From: Candidatus Latescibacterota bacterium
Lineage (GTDB): Bacteria > Latescibacterota > MVCY01
Length of the DNA: 10,118 nucleotides
NCBI GenBank assembly: GCA_030629295.1
Contig: DAOVPH010000044.1
Location: 1-10,118 of the forward strand
Direction: 5' to 3'
Part shown: positions 1-6,196 of the stretch, piece after piece
Layout: each line of letters starts with the position of its first letter
Numbering within the stretch: position 1 is the stretch's first letter
The notes under the pieces: generated by a model
What the model saw: only the letters and a program-made list of their open reading frames with translations
Told to the model about the DNA's origin: nothing
Databases searched by the model: none
Translations under genes and position numbers: made by a program

Positions 1-1
1 G

Positions 2-616
2 GAGACTGCCTCGAGGATTAAAGATGAGATCAAAAGGGACTTGATAGTGAGACAAATTGTCGAAAGACTCAACACCGACGAAAAAGCGGTTCACCGGGAG
101 ATGGCAAGACAGAAAAAACGACAGAGAGTGGTTGATATGGAACACGCCCCTCCTACAGAGACAGACACAGAACCTCAAGGTCCAGTGGTCCAAAGGGAGC
201 TGCTACGGATTATGTTAGGCAGGAAAGCTATTGCAGAGGAGGTAATGAAGGAGCTGAGCCCGGAAGATTTCTCTGCTGGAGGTTTTAGGGAGATTGCCCA
301 GACCATCTTCGAGGTATGTCGGGCAGCCGGTGAACCTCAGGCCGCCGTCATTATAGATCGCCTGCAAGAGCCCTCTTTAGCAAGTTTTGTGGCAAAACTA
401 AGCACCGAGGGGTTAGATGAGAATTACATAGAGGAGTGCCTGATTGACTGCCTTCACCGGGTGAGAATTGATGCTATCTCTGAAAAGCTGAGTCAAATCA
501 GGACAGAGATAGCCACAGCTCAGCGAGAAGGTGATGAGACCCGGCTGGGTAAGTTAAATCAGCAGTATAATAATCTGGTGAAGGAAAAAGCGAAATTGGT
601 GGTTCAAAAAACTTGA
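2..616 (+). CDS. dnaG: DNA primase DnaG, C-terminal part (5' end outside window)
   Basis: The reading frame is open from base 2 with no start needed, so this is the 3' end of a longer gene; the TTG at 41 is internal. The visible 204 residues begin with the helical linker after the TOPRIM core (IKDEIKRDLIVRQIVERL), then a charged Arg/Lys-rich linker, then a helical domain starting near VQRELLRIMLGRKAIAEEV and continuing through PEDFSAGGFREIAQTIFEV. That pattern is the DnaB-helicase-binding domain of bacterial primases, and the Lys-rich tail ends at a TGA. DnaG lays the RNA primers for lagging-strand synthesis and is recruited to the fork through this domain. The catalytic zinc and TOPRIM motifs lie upstream of the window and cannot be checked. 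rpoD, often next to dnaG, does not follow here; a tRNA gene does. Family assignment is confident despite the truncation. Confidence 0.88.
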   Translation, partial: ETASRIKDEIKRDLIVRQIVERLNTDEKAVHREMARQKKRQRVVDMEHAPPTETDTEPQGPVVQRELLRIMLGRKAIAEEVMKELSPEDFSAGGFREIAQTIFEVCRAAGEPQAAVIIDRLQEPSLASFVAKLSTEGLDENYIEECLIDCLHRVRIDAISEKLSQIRTEIATAQREGDETRLGKLNQQYNNLVKEKAKLVVQKT

Positions 617-641
617 CCTTTGAGAAGAAATTTATTATATT
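613..641 (+). promoter_or_regulatory. sigma70-type promoter for the tRNA gene
   Basis: TTGACC at 613-618 matches the -35 consensus at 5 of 6 bases and TATATT at 636-641 matches the -10 consensus at 5 of 6, with an ideal 17-bp spacer. The -35 box overlaps the dnaG stop codon (TGA at 614-616). The expected start, around 648-652, lies 1-5 bases before the tRNA, so the primary transcript would have almost no 5' leader. The tRNA therefore need not depend on dnaG read-through. Confidence 0.7.
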
Positions 642-652
642 ATTTTTTTACA

Positions 653-726
653 GGGCCCATAGCTCAGGTGGTCAGAGCAGTCGACTCATAATCGACTGGT
701 CCTAGGTTCGAGTCCTAGTGGGCCCA
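653..726 (+). tRNA. tRNA with CAU anticodon, most likely tRNA-Ile2
   Basis: A complete 74-nt cloverleaf can be drawn. Acceptor arms are 653-659 with 719-725 (GGGCCCA/TGGGCCC), D stem 662-665 with 675-678, anticodon stem 680-684 with 692-696, a 5-nt variable loop, T stem 702-706 with 714-718, loop TTCGAGT, and discriminator A726. The anticodon loop is CTCATAA, giving CAU at 687-689. A CAU tRNA may be initiator Met, elongator Met, or Ile2 whose C34 is turned into lysidine by TilS to read AUA. Initiator is excluded because the first acceptor pair is matched (G1:C72) and the anticodon stem lacks the GGG/CCC run. The C4:G69 and C5:G68 pairs, A37 and A38, and the Ile-like GGGCCCA acceptor favour Ile2 over elongator Met. 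CCA is not encoded (CTC follows), so it must be added by the CCA-adding enzyme. Confidence 0.9.
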
Positions 727-767
727 CTCACTCTTTACTTCATTTGTGATTGTGAGAACATAAAAAG

Positions 768-796
768 AAAGGGCCTCGCTTTATGCGAGGCCTTTT
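768..796. terminator. bidirectional intrinsic terminator between converging units
   Basis: Perfect 8-bp GC-rich stem, GGCCTCGC at 772-779 with GCGAGGCC at 785-792, around a 5-nt loop, extended by a G:U pair and three A:T pairs. On the plus strand it is followed by a short T4, closing the tRNA transcript. On the minus strand it is followed by TTTCTTTTTAT (760-770), a better U-tract, acting as a second stop for the minus-strand RNA at 802-972. It separates the two opposing transcripts. Confidence 0.8.
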
Positions 797-801
797 AAAA
801 A

Positions 802-972
802 ATCCTGCAAAGGTAATGCTCACTTCCGAGAGAACCATTTATGACACAGTGGTTGTCCGCCCGAACATCTCTTGCTTCCCCGTTCTAAGGGGCCTGTAAT
901 CCATGCCCGGAGCAGGATTCCCTCTCAAACAGTTTGGATTCCTCATCTGTTTTTGCATCACCAATGCAGGAT
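802..972 (-). ncRNA. ssrS: structured small RNA, candidate 6S RNA
   Basis: On the minus strand these 171 nt fold end to end. RNA positions count from base 972. Nt 1-8 (ATCCTGCA) pair perfectly with 164-171. After a TT/TT internal loop, nt 11-18 (GGTGATGC) pair with 154-161 (GCATTACC). Nt 29-37 pair imperfectly with 137-145. Then comes a large open bubble (about nt 38-55 facing 118-136). Next is an upper arm, nt 56-70 with 105-117, including CCGGGCAT with ATGTTCGG through two G:U pairs. A CCCC/GGGG hairpin (81-84 with 92-95) sits almost exactly at the midpoint. Closing stem, central bubble, upper arm and 160-200 nt length are the architecture of 6S RNA, which mimics an open promoter and sequesters sigma70 RNA polymerase. 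A promoter places +1 on the first paired base and six T's follow the stem. The fold is read by eye; the 6S identity is inference, as another structured RNA could share this shape. Confidence 0.6.
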
Positions 973-978
973 AGTTTC

Positions 979-1007
979 AATTTAATACATTCCCTAAGTG
1001 AATGCAA
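979..1007 (-). promoter_or_regulatory. promoter of the small RNA, with A/T-rich upstream tract
   Basis: Read on the minus strand, TTGCAT (1002-1007) is a partial -35 box (3 of 6). It is separated by exactly 17 bp from TAAATT (979-984), a -10 box with 4 of 6 matches. Six bases later falls the A opposite base 972, the first base of the closing stem of the RNA. Directly upstream of the -35 box is an A/T tract (1010-1030), like the UP elements of stable-RNA promoters. The boxes are individually modest, but spacing and agreement with the RNA fold support the call. Confidence 0.5.
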
Positions 1008-1019
1008 GTATTTTTTTAG

Positions 1020-1047
1020 AAAAAATTTTGGGTACTTACCTCAAAAT
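1020..1047 (-). terminator. intrinsic terminator of the rarD-to-rluD operon
   Basis: On the minus strand ATTTTG (1042-1047) pairs with CAAAAT (1025-1030), and GGT pairs with ACC inside it around an AAGT loop, with one bulged A. A run of T's follows directly (plus-strand A's 1020-1025). It lies 65 bp past the rluD stop, is AU-rich and moderate in strength, and its T-tract is shared with the A/T region upstream of the small-RNA promoter. A second imperfect hairpin, GGCT with AGCC, stands just before it. Confidence 0.6.
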
Positions 1048-1111
1048 GACTCGGCTGGCAGTTTCCGTTGAGCCAACTCAAAGCTAAACAGACATATAGT
1101 ATGCTCTGCCC

Positions 1112-2095
1112 CTACAGTTGTGTTGTGAGCATTTCCTTCAGCTTTTGCATATCCCTGGGCATCTCCACGCTGAATTCCAGATACTTGCCCGTTTGGGGAT
1201 GAACAAGACCCAGGCGGGCTGCATGTAAGGCCTGTCCGGAGATGACTCCAAGTATACTTTCGGCTAAGGGACGGAACCGAGGGGAAAGGCTCTTAAGCCT
1301 TTTGTTCCTACCACCGTATTGGGGGTCACCGAGGACAGGGTGACCAATGTGAGAGAGGTGTACTCTGATTTGGTGGGTGCGTCCGGTCTCCAGTTTCAGG
1401 GAGACCTGAGAGATAAAATCAAATCTCTCCATCACAGTGAAGTGGGTAATGGCGGTTCGGCAGCGCTGCCAGGTGACCGCCATCTTTTTCCGGTCGGAGG
1501 GAGAACGCCCCACCGGGGCCTCGATAGTGCCGTCAGACTCCTCTACCACCCCCCACACGAATGCTTGGTAGAAGCGGAAGAGTGTCCTTTTCTGAAGCTG
1601 CTGGCTGAGGGCCAGATGGGTCTGGTCATCCTTCGCCACCACTAACAGGCCAGAGGTGTCTTTGTCCAAACGGTGGACTATCCCTGGCCGCAGCACTCCA
1701 CCTATCCCAGAGAGATCTTTGCAGTGGAAGAGCAGGGCATTGACTAAGGTACCAGAGTAATTACCACAAGCAGGGTGGACTATCATTCCGGCGGGTTTGT
1801 TCACCACTAACAGGTGTTTGTCCTCAAATAAAATATCCAGAGGTATCTCCTCTGGATTTGCAGTTGATTCTACCGGCTCAGGGATGAATACTAACACCGT
1901 CTCACTGCCCTTCAAGGCGTAGCTGGCTCTCCGGGGGCTTCCGTCCACTGTTACATATCCCTGCCGGATTAGCTGCTGCAGTCGAGAACGGGAGCAACCG
2001 GTCTTTTCACCGGACAGAAAAACATCCAGCCTTAACCCCTTCTCCACAGAGGACACCGAGAGCGCAATTCTTCTGTCAATATTATCCGCTGTCAT
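1112..2095 (-). CDS. rluD: RluA-family 23S rRNA pseudouridine synthase, RluD-like
   Basis: This 327-residue protein has the RluA-family order: an N-terminal S4 RNA-binding domain at about residues 20-70 (RLDVFLSG, SRSRLQQLIRQGYVTVDG), then the catalytic domain. The signature HRLDKDTSG at 141-149 contains the catalytic Asp144. Family motifs LLVVNKPAGMIVHP (95-108) and, near the C-terminus, GRTHQIRVHLSHIGHPVLGD-type sequence are also present. Enzymes of this type isomerise uridines in rRNA; E. coli RluD modifies helix 69 of 23S rRNA, which matters for subunit joining. S4 domain and length fit RluD better than RluA, but exact target sites cannot be read from sequence. The ATG overlaps the lspA stop (ATGA at 2092-2095), implying translational coupling. 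It is the last gene of the operon, and the lspA-rluD pairing is common in bacteria. Confidence 0.92.
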   Translation of the reverse strand: MTADNIDRRIALSVSSVEKGLRLDVFLSGEKTGCSRSRLQQLIRQGYVTVDGSPRRASYALKGSETVLVFIPEPVESTANPEEIPLDILFEDKHLLVVNKPAGMIVHPACGNYSGTLVNALLFHCKDLSGIGGVLRPGIVHRLDKDTSGLLVVAKDDQTHLALSQQLQKRTLFRFYQAFVWGVVEESDGTIEAPVGRSPSDRKKMAVTWQRCRTAITHFTVMERFDFISQVSLKLETGRTHQIRVHLSHIGHPVLGDPQYGGRNKRLKSLSPRFRPLAESILGVISGQALHAARLGLVHPQTGKYLEFSVEMPRDMQKLKEMLTTQL

Positions 2096-2553
2096 TTCAT
2101 TTGCCGAGATTCCCCTTTGTTGAGGGAAAAGAAGATTAGAAAAATGGCACCGGCGGTTACCGCTACATCAGCTAAGTTAAACACAGGCCATCGGTATCTT
2201 CCTATGCCCAGGGAGAGAAAATCGATCACTTCTCCCCAGCGAATCCTATCAATGAGATTTCCCCAAGCCCCTGCCAAGATACAGGAGAGGGCAATAGGTA
2301 CTCTCCCTTTTTGGCTCCGCATCTTCCATAATAACACCATTAGAAAGAGGATCACTACGCTGGAGATAACTACATGAAAGAGCCCTCCTCCTAAGGAGAT
2401 TCCGAAGGCAGCCCTGGGGTTCCGAACATAAATAAGCTGGAAAAAGTCACCCAGCACTGAGACAGATTCTCCCGGCATCATCAGCTTTGCCACTATCTGT
2501 TTTGAAATTTGGTCTGCAAGAAGCACCGTTACCAGCATGGAAAGAATGCGCAT
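2092..2553 (-). CDS. lspA: lipoprotein signal peptidase (signal peptidase II)
   Basis: A 153-residue inner-membrane aspartyl protease that removes the signal peptide from prolipoproteins after lipidation. Four hydrophobic segments are visible, about residues 2-14, 54-76, 85-101 and 126-143. The catalytic Asp pair is present as Asp102 in GNLIDR and Asp129 in FNLAD. The conserved early Asp in ADQISK (Asp14) and the NPRAAFG stretch (45-51) are also seen. One oddity is Arg47, where the family normally has Gly (NxGAAF); the AGG codon is one base from GGG. Length is normal. The ATG start at 2553 lies 18 bp after the DksA-like gene, with a weak AAGGAT upstream. The presence of lspA implies a lipoprotein pathway, and its place downstream of ileS is the classic arrangement. 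Confidence 0.95.
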   Translation of the reverse strand: MRILSMLVTVLLADQISKQIVAKLMMPGESVSVLGDFFQLIYVRNPRAAFGISLGGGLFHVVISSVVILFLMVLLWKMRSQKGRVPIALSCILAGAWGNLIDRIRWGEVIDFLSLGIGRYRWPVFNLADVAVTAGAIFLIFFSLNKGESRQMK

Positions 2554-2571
2554 CAGAATCCAGTATCCTTG

Positions 2572-2952
2572 CTATTTCAAAAGTCCCTTATCATCCTTGG
2601 ACTTACATTCAATACACAAAGTAGCGTGGGGAACTGCCTTCAATCTCTCTATGCTGATATTCTTTCCACACAGGCGACATTTTCCATAAGCACCCTTTTC
2701 TATTCTCTCTAAGGCCTTGTCTAAGTGATAGAGATATCTACCTTCACGAGAAGCAAACAGGAAAGCTTTCTCTCTCTCCTCTGCTTCGGTACCTTGGTCG
2801 GCCAGATGAAAAGGATAGGAGGACAAATCCCCTGAGGAGTCTTTTACCGTGGAGCTTAAGGTGCTCTCCTCCAAAAAACCCATTTGTTCCAATATCTTTG
2901 CTCGTTTCTTCAATATCAGCTCTTTGAAGAACTCTAACTGTTGCTTTTTCAT
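2572..2952 (-). CDS. TraR/DksA-family zinc-finger protein
   Basis: A 126-residue protein with the DksA layout: an N-terminal helical region with coiled-coil character (residues 1-85, rich in Lys/Glu) and a C4 zinc finger CRLC...CIEC made by Cys92, Cys95, Cys113 and Cys116. The ADQGTEAEERE segment at 51-61 corresponds to the coiled-coil tip. It keeps one acidic tip residue but lacks the DxxD pair of E. coli DksA, so it resembles the shorter YteA/TraR-like branch. Family members bind in the secondary channel of RNA polymerase and alter initiation, often with ppGpp; that role is inferred here. The frame extends up to a TTG at 2976, but the ATG at 2952 is preceded by a strong GGGAGGTGA with good spacing, so I use it. 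It sits 64 bp after ileS and 18 bp before lspA. Confidence 0.87.
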   Translation of the reverse strand: MKKQQLEFFKELILKKRAKILEQMGFLEESTLSSTVKDSSGDLSSYPFHLADQGTEAEEREKAFLFASREGRYLYHLDKALERIEKGAYGKCRLCGKNISIERLKAVPHATLCIECKSKDDKGLLK

Positions 2953-3016
2953 TCTTTCTTCACCTCCCGTTGCCAATCTGTTAGATAATGGCGATTTAAC
3001 CGGGTTCCGCAGCGAA

Positions 3017-6000
3017 TTACTTGACTCTTTCTACTGCGATATCTGCCGGTTGACCGTTTATTCGAACCGAGGTTCTCAACTCACCTTTTTCGTCTCCCCG
3101 CTGAAATTCAAGACATAGAGTCTCGACCTTGATGTAATCTTCGAACGCCTTAAGCGCTTTCTCTAATCTGTCAGTTGTCTGGTAGTAGATTCTGATCCGA
3201 TCAGCAATCTCAAATCCCGCCTCTTTCCTCATATTCTGTAACTTATGCACGAATTCTCGGGCAAACCCCTCATCTATCAACTCCTCGGTCAAGGTAGTAT
3301 CCAAGGCTACGGTCAGGTTGCCCTGAGACTCCACCACCAAGTTCTCTTTCTCTGCCTGAATTATCTCTACGTCTTCGGAAGAGAGTTGCACCTGTTGGCC
3401 ATCAACTTTCACCTGCACATCCTTGTTCTCAGATAGCAGAGAGAGCTGCTCTGGGGTCAAAGAGTTCACAGCTTCTGCCATTTTAGGAACCAGCTTCCCC
3501 CATTTGGGGCCCAGGACCTTGAGATTGGGCTTTGCCTTCAGGGTAGTGAATTCGGCTGTGTCCTGAGCGAAGCGGATATGCTTAACATTGATCTCGTCTG
3601 TGAGCAGGGATTCTAAGCTGGCTAAGGCTGTCTTGCTTTGGCCGTCGGGGGTGACAATAGAAAGACTGGCTAGCGGCTGTCTGATCTTCACTGCGGCCTG
3701 GTTTCTGGTTGCCCTGCCCAGATTGGCGGCCCTGATGACCCAATCCATATCCTCCAGGAGTTGCCCGTCAGTGAGTTCCAGATCAACGGCAGGAAAATCA
3801 CAGAGATGGACGCTCTCTGGAGAAGAAGGGTCTATGCTCCGCACCAGATTCTGGTAAAACTCCTCACAGAGGAAGGGGAGCACCGGAGCCATAAGCTTAC
3901 CCAAGGTCACCAACACGTCGTAGAGAGTGAGGTAGGCGGAGATCTTGTCAAAATCGTTCTCACTTTTCCAGAAGCGGCGGCGGCTGCGACGGATGTACCA
4001 GTTAGAGAGCCGTTCGATGAACTCGTCAACTGCCCTCACCATGGTGGCCACATCGTAACCATCCATGAACTTTAGAGTTTTCTGAATCAGGGACTGAAGC
4101 TCGGCCGTGATCCAGCGGTCAAGCAGGGAGCGTTGGGCCACCGGGATGTCTTCTTTTAGGGGATTCATTCTGTCCAGATTAGCATAGGTGACGAAAAAGC
4201 TGTAAGAGTTCCACAACCTCAGGAATTTGCGTCTTACCTCATCGGCCAGAGAGTAGCCGAAATTCAGATTGTTGGCCGGATTGTGACTGGCAAAGAGCCA
4301 GCGCATCACATCTGCGCCCATACGTTCCGCAGCATCGTCGAACCAGATGGCATTGCCTTTGCTTTTGTGCATCTCCTCCCCGTTTTCATCCAAAACATTG
4401 GCATGACCCAGCACAGTGCGGAAAGGTTCACGGTCCTCCAGCACAGTGCTCATAGCCAAGAGGGAGTAGAACCAGTTGCGGAACTGACCCGGAAAACCCT
4501 CGGTGATGAAATCGGCGGGGAACCATTTCTCCCAATACTGCCGATTGTGCCGATAATCTAAGGTGGAGAAGGGGACTATGCCGGCATCCAACCAGGGATT
4601 ACCCACATCGGGAATACGGGAAACCGGCTTGCCACACTTATCACAGTTTATCTTTACCGCGTCTATCCAGGGACGATGGGGAGAATGGTCTTCAAACTCT
4701 TCCCATCCCTCGACCGCTTTGGCTTTAAGCTCATCTTCGCTGCCGATCACTTCAAAATGGCCGCATTGACACTCGAAGATAGGCAGGGCTAATCCCCAGT
4801 AGCGCTTCTTGGAGATACACCAATCGTGCATATTTCGCAGCCAGTCTAACTCCCGTTCCAGTCCAAACGCTGGTATCCAGGTTATCCGCTTGGCCACCTC
4901 CATTATTTGATATCGGAGCTGGTCCATTGAGATGAACCATTCATCCACTAAGCGGAATACCAGCTCGGTATTACAGCGCCAGCAGACCGGATAGCGGTGA
5001 GTGTACCGCTCGGTTTTGTACACCCGTTGTTTGTTTTTCAAATCCTCCAAGATGGCCGGTGTAACCTCAAAGACATTTCGACCAGAAAACCCGTTGAATC
5101 CCTGGATAAAGTTGCCAGATTCATCCAGAGGGGCTACCACAGCCAGATTGAACTCCTTACTCAAGGCGAAGTCCTCTTTTCCACAGCCGGGGGCGATGTG
5201 TACGATACCAGTTCCCTCGTGACTGCTTACTTCTTTCCAGGGAATAACCCGGTGTTCCACCCCCAGTTGGGCCTCTAGTTCGCCAAAAGGCCCCTGGTAG
5301 GCAAGTCCTACCAACCGTTGCCCGGGTATCTCCTCTACGATTTCGTATTTGCCCTTTAGGACCTCCAGCCGCTCTTTTGCCAGGTAATAATATTCTTCTC
5401 CTTGTTTAACCTTGATATATGTGAACTCAGGGTGCACGGCAGCGGCCACATTCGAGGTCAATGTCCAGGGGGTAGTGGTCCAGACCAACAAGTACTCATT
5501 CCTTTTTTCCGTCAGAGAAAATTTAAGGAAGATACCGGTGTGAGTCAATTCCTGGTAGCCTTCGGTGGCGATTTCATGCTCGGATATGGCGGTTCCGCAA
5601 CGGGGGCACCAAGGCATCACGTCGTGCCCCTTGTAAACCCAGCCCTTCTGATGACACCGTTGGAGAAAATGCCAGATGGTGTAGTTGTTCTCGTCGGACA
5701 TCGTGTAGTAGGAGTTGTCCCAGTCCATCCAATAGCCGAGTCGAATCGACTGCTGGGTCTGAATCTGGGAGAATTTCCTCGCCCTTTCCTTGCACTTCTC
5801 CACAAAGCGATCGATGCCGTATTTTTCAATGTCTCGTTTGGATTTAAATCCCAGTTCTTTTTCCACCTCTACCTCAACCCAGAGTCCCTGGCAATCAAAC
5901 CCGTTCTGGTAGCGTGTTTCGTGGCCCAACATAGCCTTATACCGCTGGAAGATGTCCTTGTAAGTGCGACCCCAGGCATGGTGTACTCCCATCGGGTTGT

Positions 6001-6151
6001 TGGCTGTGATAGGACCGTCAAGGAAAGAGAAGCGCTTTTTGCCCTGGTTTTTCTGGCGAAGCTTCTCAAATGTCTTGTTTTGGTCCCAGAAGTTTAGAAT
6101 TTGGTGTTCTATCTGCAAAAAATCAGGTTGATTGGAAACTGGTTTGAACAT
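3017..6151 (-). CDS. ileS: isoleucyl-tRNA synthetase, type 2, with GxHH signature motif
   Basis: This 1044-residue class I enzyme charges tRNA-Ile. Residues 41-60 hold the first signature, FLDGPITANN then PMGVHHAW: the canonical HxGH appears as G55-V56-H57-H58 (GxHH). The second signature is EMHKSKGN (593-600) in place of KMSKSxGN. Between them lies the CP1 editing domain with VWTTTPWTLTSN (223-234) and HEGTGIVHIAPGCGKEDF (311-328). Cys pairs CPRC (182-185), CWRC (390-393), CQC (461-463) and CDKC (503-506) are likely zinc ligands. WCISKKRYWG (444-453) is typical of IleRS. The anticodon-binding helices lie at roughly 680-840. The C-terminus has no Cys cluster and includes KPNLKVLGPKWGKLVPKM, the extension typical of type 2 (eukaryote-like) IleRS. 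An AAGGGAG lies 9 bases before the ATG. There is no room for a T-box leader; mtnP ends 45 bp upstream. Confidence 0.96.
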   Translation of the reverse strand: MFKPVSNQPDFLQIEHQILNFWDQNKTFEKLRQKNQGKKRFSFLDGPITANNPMGVHHAWGRTYKDIFQRYKAMLGHETRYQNGFDCQGLWVEVEVEKELGFKSKRDIEKYGIDRFVEKCKERARKFSQIQTQQSIRLGYWMDWDNSYYTMSDENNYTIWHFLQRCHQKGWVYKGHDVMPWCPRCGTAISEHEIATEGYQELTHTGIFLKFSLTEKRNEYLLVWTTTPWTLTSNVAAAVHPEFTYIKVKQGEEYYYLAKERLEVLKGKYEIVEEIPGQRLVGLAYQGPFGELEAQLGVEHRVIPWKEVSSHEGTGIVHIAPGCGKEDFALSKEFNLAVVAPLDESGNFIQGFNGFSGRNVFEVTPAILEDLKNKQRVYKTERYTHRYPVCWRCNTELVFRLVDEWFISMDQLRYQIMEVAKRITWIPAFGLERELDWLRNMHDWCISKKRYWGLALPIFECQCGHFEVIGSEDELKAKAVEGWEEFEDHSPHRPWIDAVKINCDKCGKPVSRIPDVGNPWLDAGIVPFSTLDYRHNRQYWEKWFPADFITEGFPGQFRNWFYSLLAMSTVLEDREPFRTVLGHANVLDENGEEMHKSKGNAIWFDDAAERMGADVMRWLFASHNPANNLNFGYSLADEVRRKFLRLWNSYSFFVTYANLDRMNPLKEDIPVAQRSLLDRWITAELQSLIQKTLKFMDGYDVATMVRAVDEFIERLSNWYIRRSRRRFWKSENDFDKISAYLTLYDVLVTLGKLMAPVLPFLCEEFYQNLVRSIDPSSPESVHLCDFPAVDLELTDGQLLEDMDWVIRAANLGRATRNQAAVKIRQPLASLSIVTPDGQSKTALASLESLLTDEINVKHIRFAQDTAEFTTLKAKPNLKVLGPKWGKLVPKMAEAVNSLTPEQLSLLSENKDVQVKVDGQQVQLSSEDVEIIQAEKENLVVESQGNLTVALDTTLTEELIDEGFAREFVHKLQNMRKEAGFEIADRIRIYYQTTDRLEKALKAFEDYIKVETLCLEFQRGDEKGELRTSVRINGQPADIAVERVK

Positions 6152-6196
6152 CTATTCGGTCTCCCTTGTGAGGATGCAGCGCCGGTACATCCTTAA

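Noticed and set aside
802..972. tmRNA, RNase P RNA or SRP RNA as identity of the small RNA
   Set aside because: No tRNA-like ends, no RNase P core motifs and no SRP apical GGAA-type tetraloop with its internal loop; the overall hairpin fits 6S best.
5402..6097. 231-residue plus-strand frame opposite ileS
   Set aside because: Antisense shadow of a strongly conserved ileS region; no recognisable domain and no ribosome-binding site.
6152..6196. T-box or other tRNA-sensing leader before ileS
   Set aside because: Only 45 bp separate mtnP and ileS, too little for a T-box, and no T-box motif is visible in the mtnP leader.
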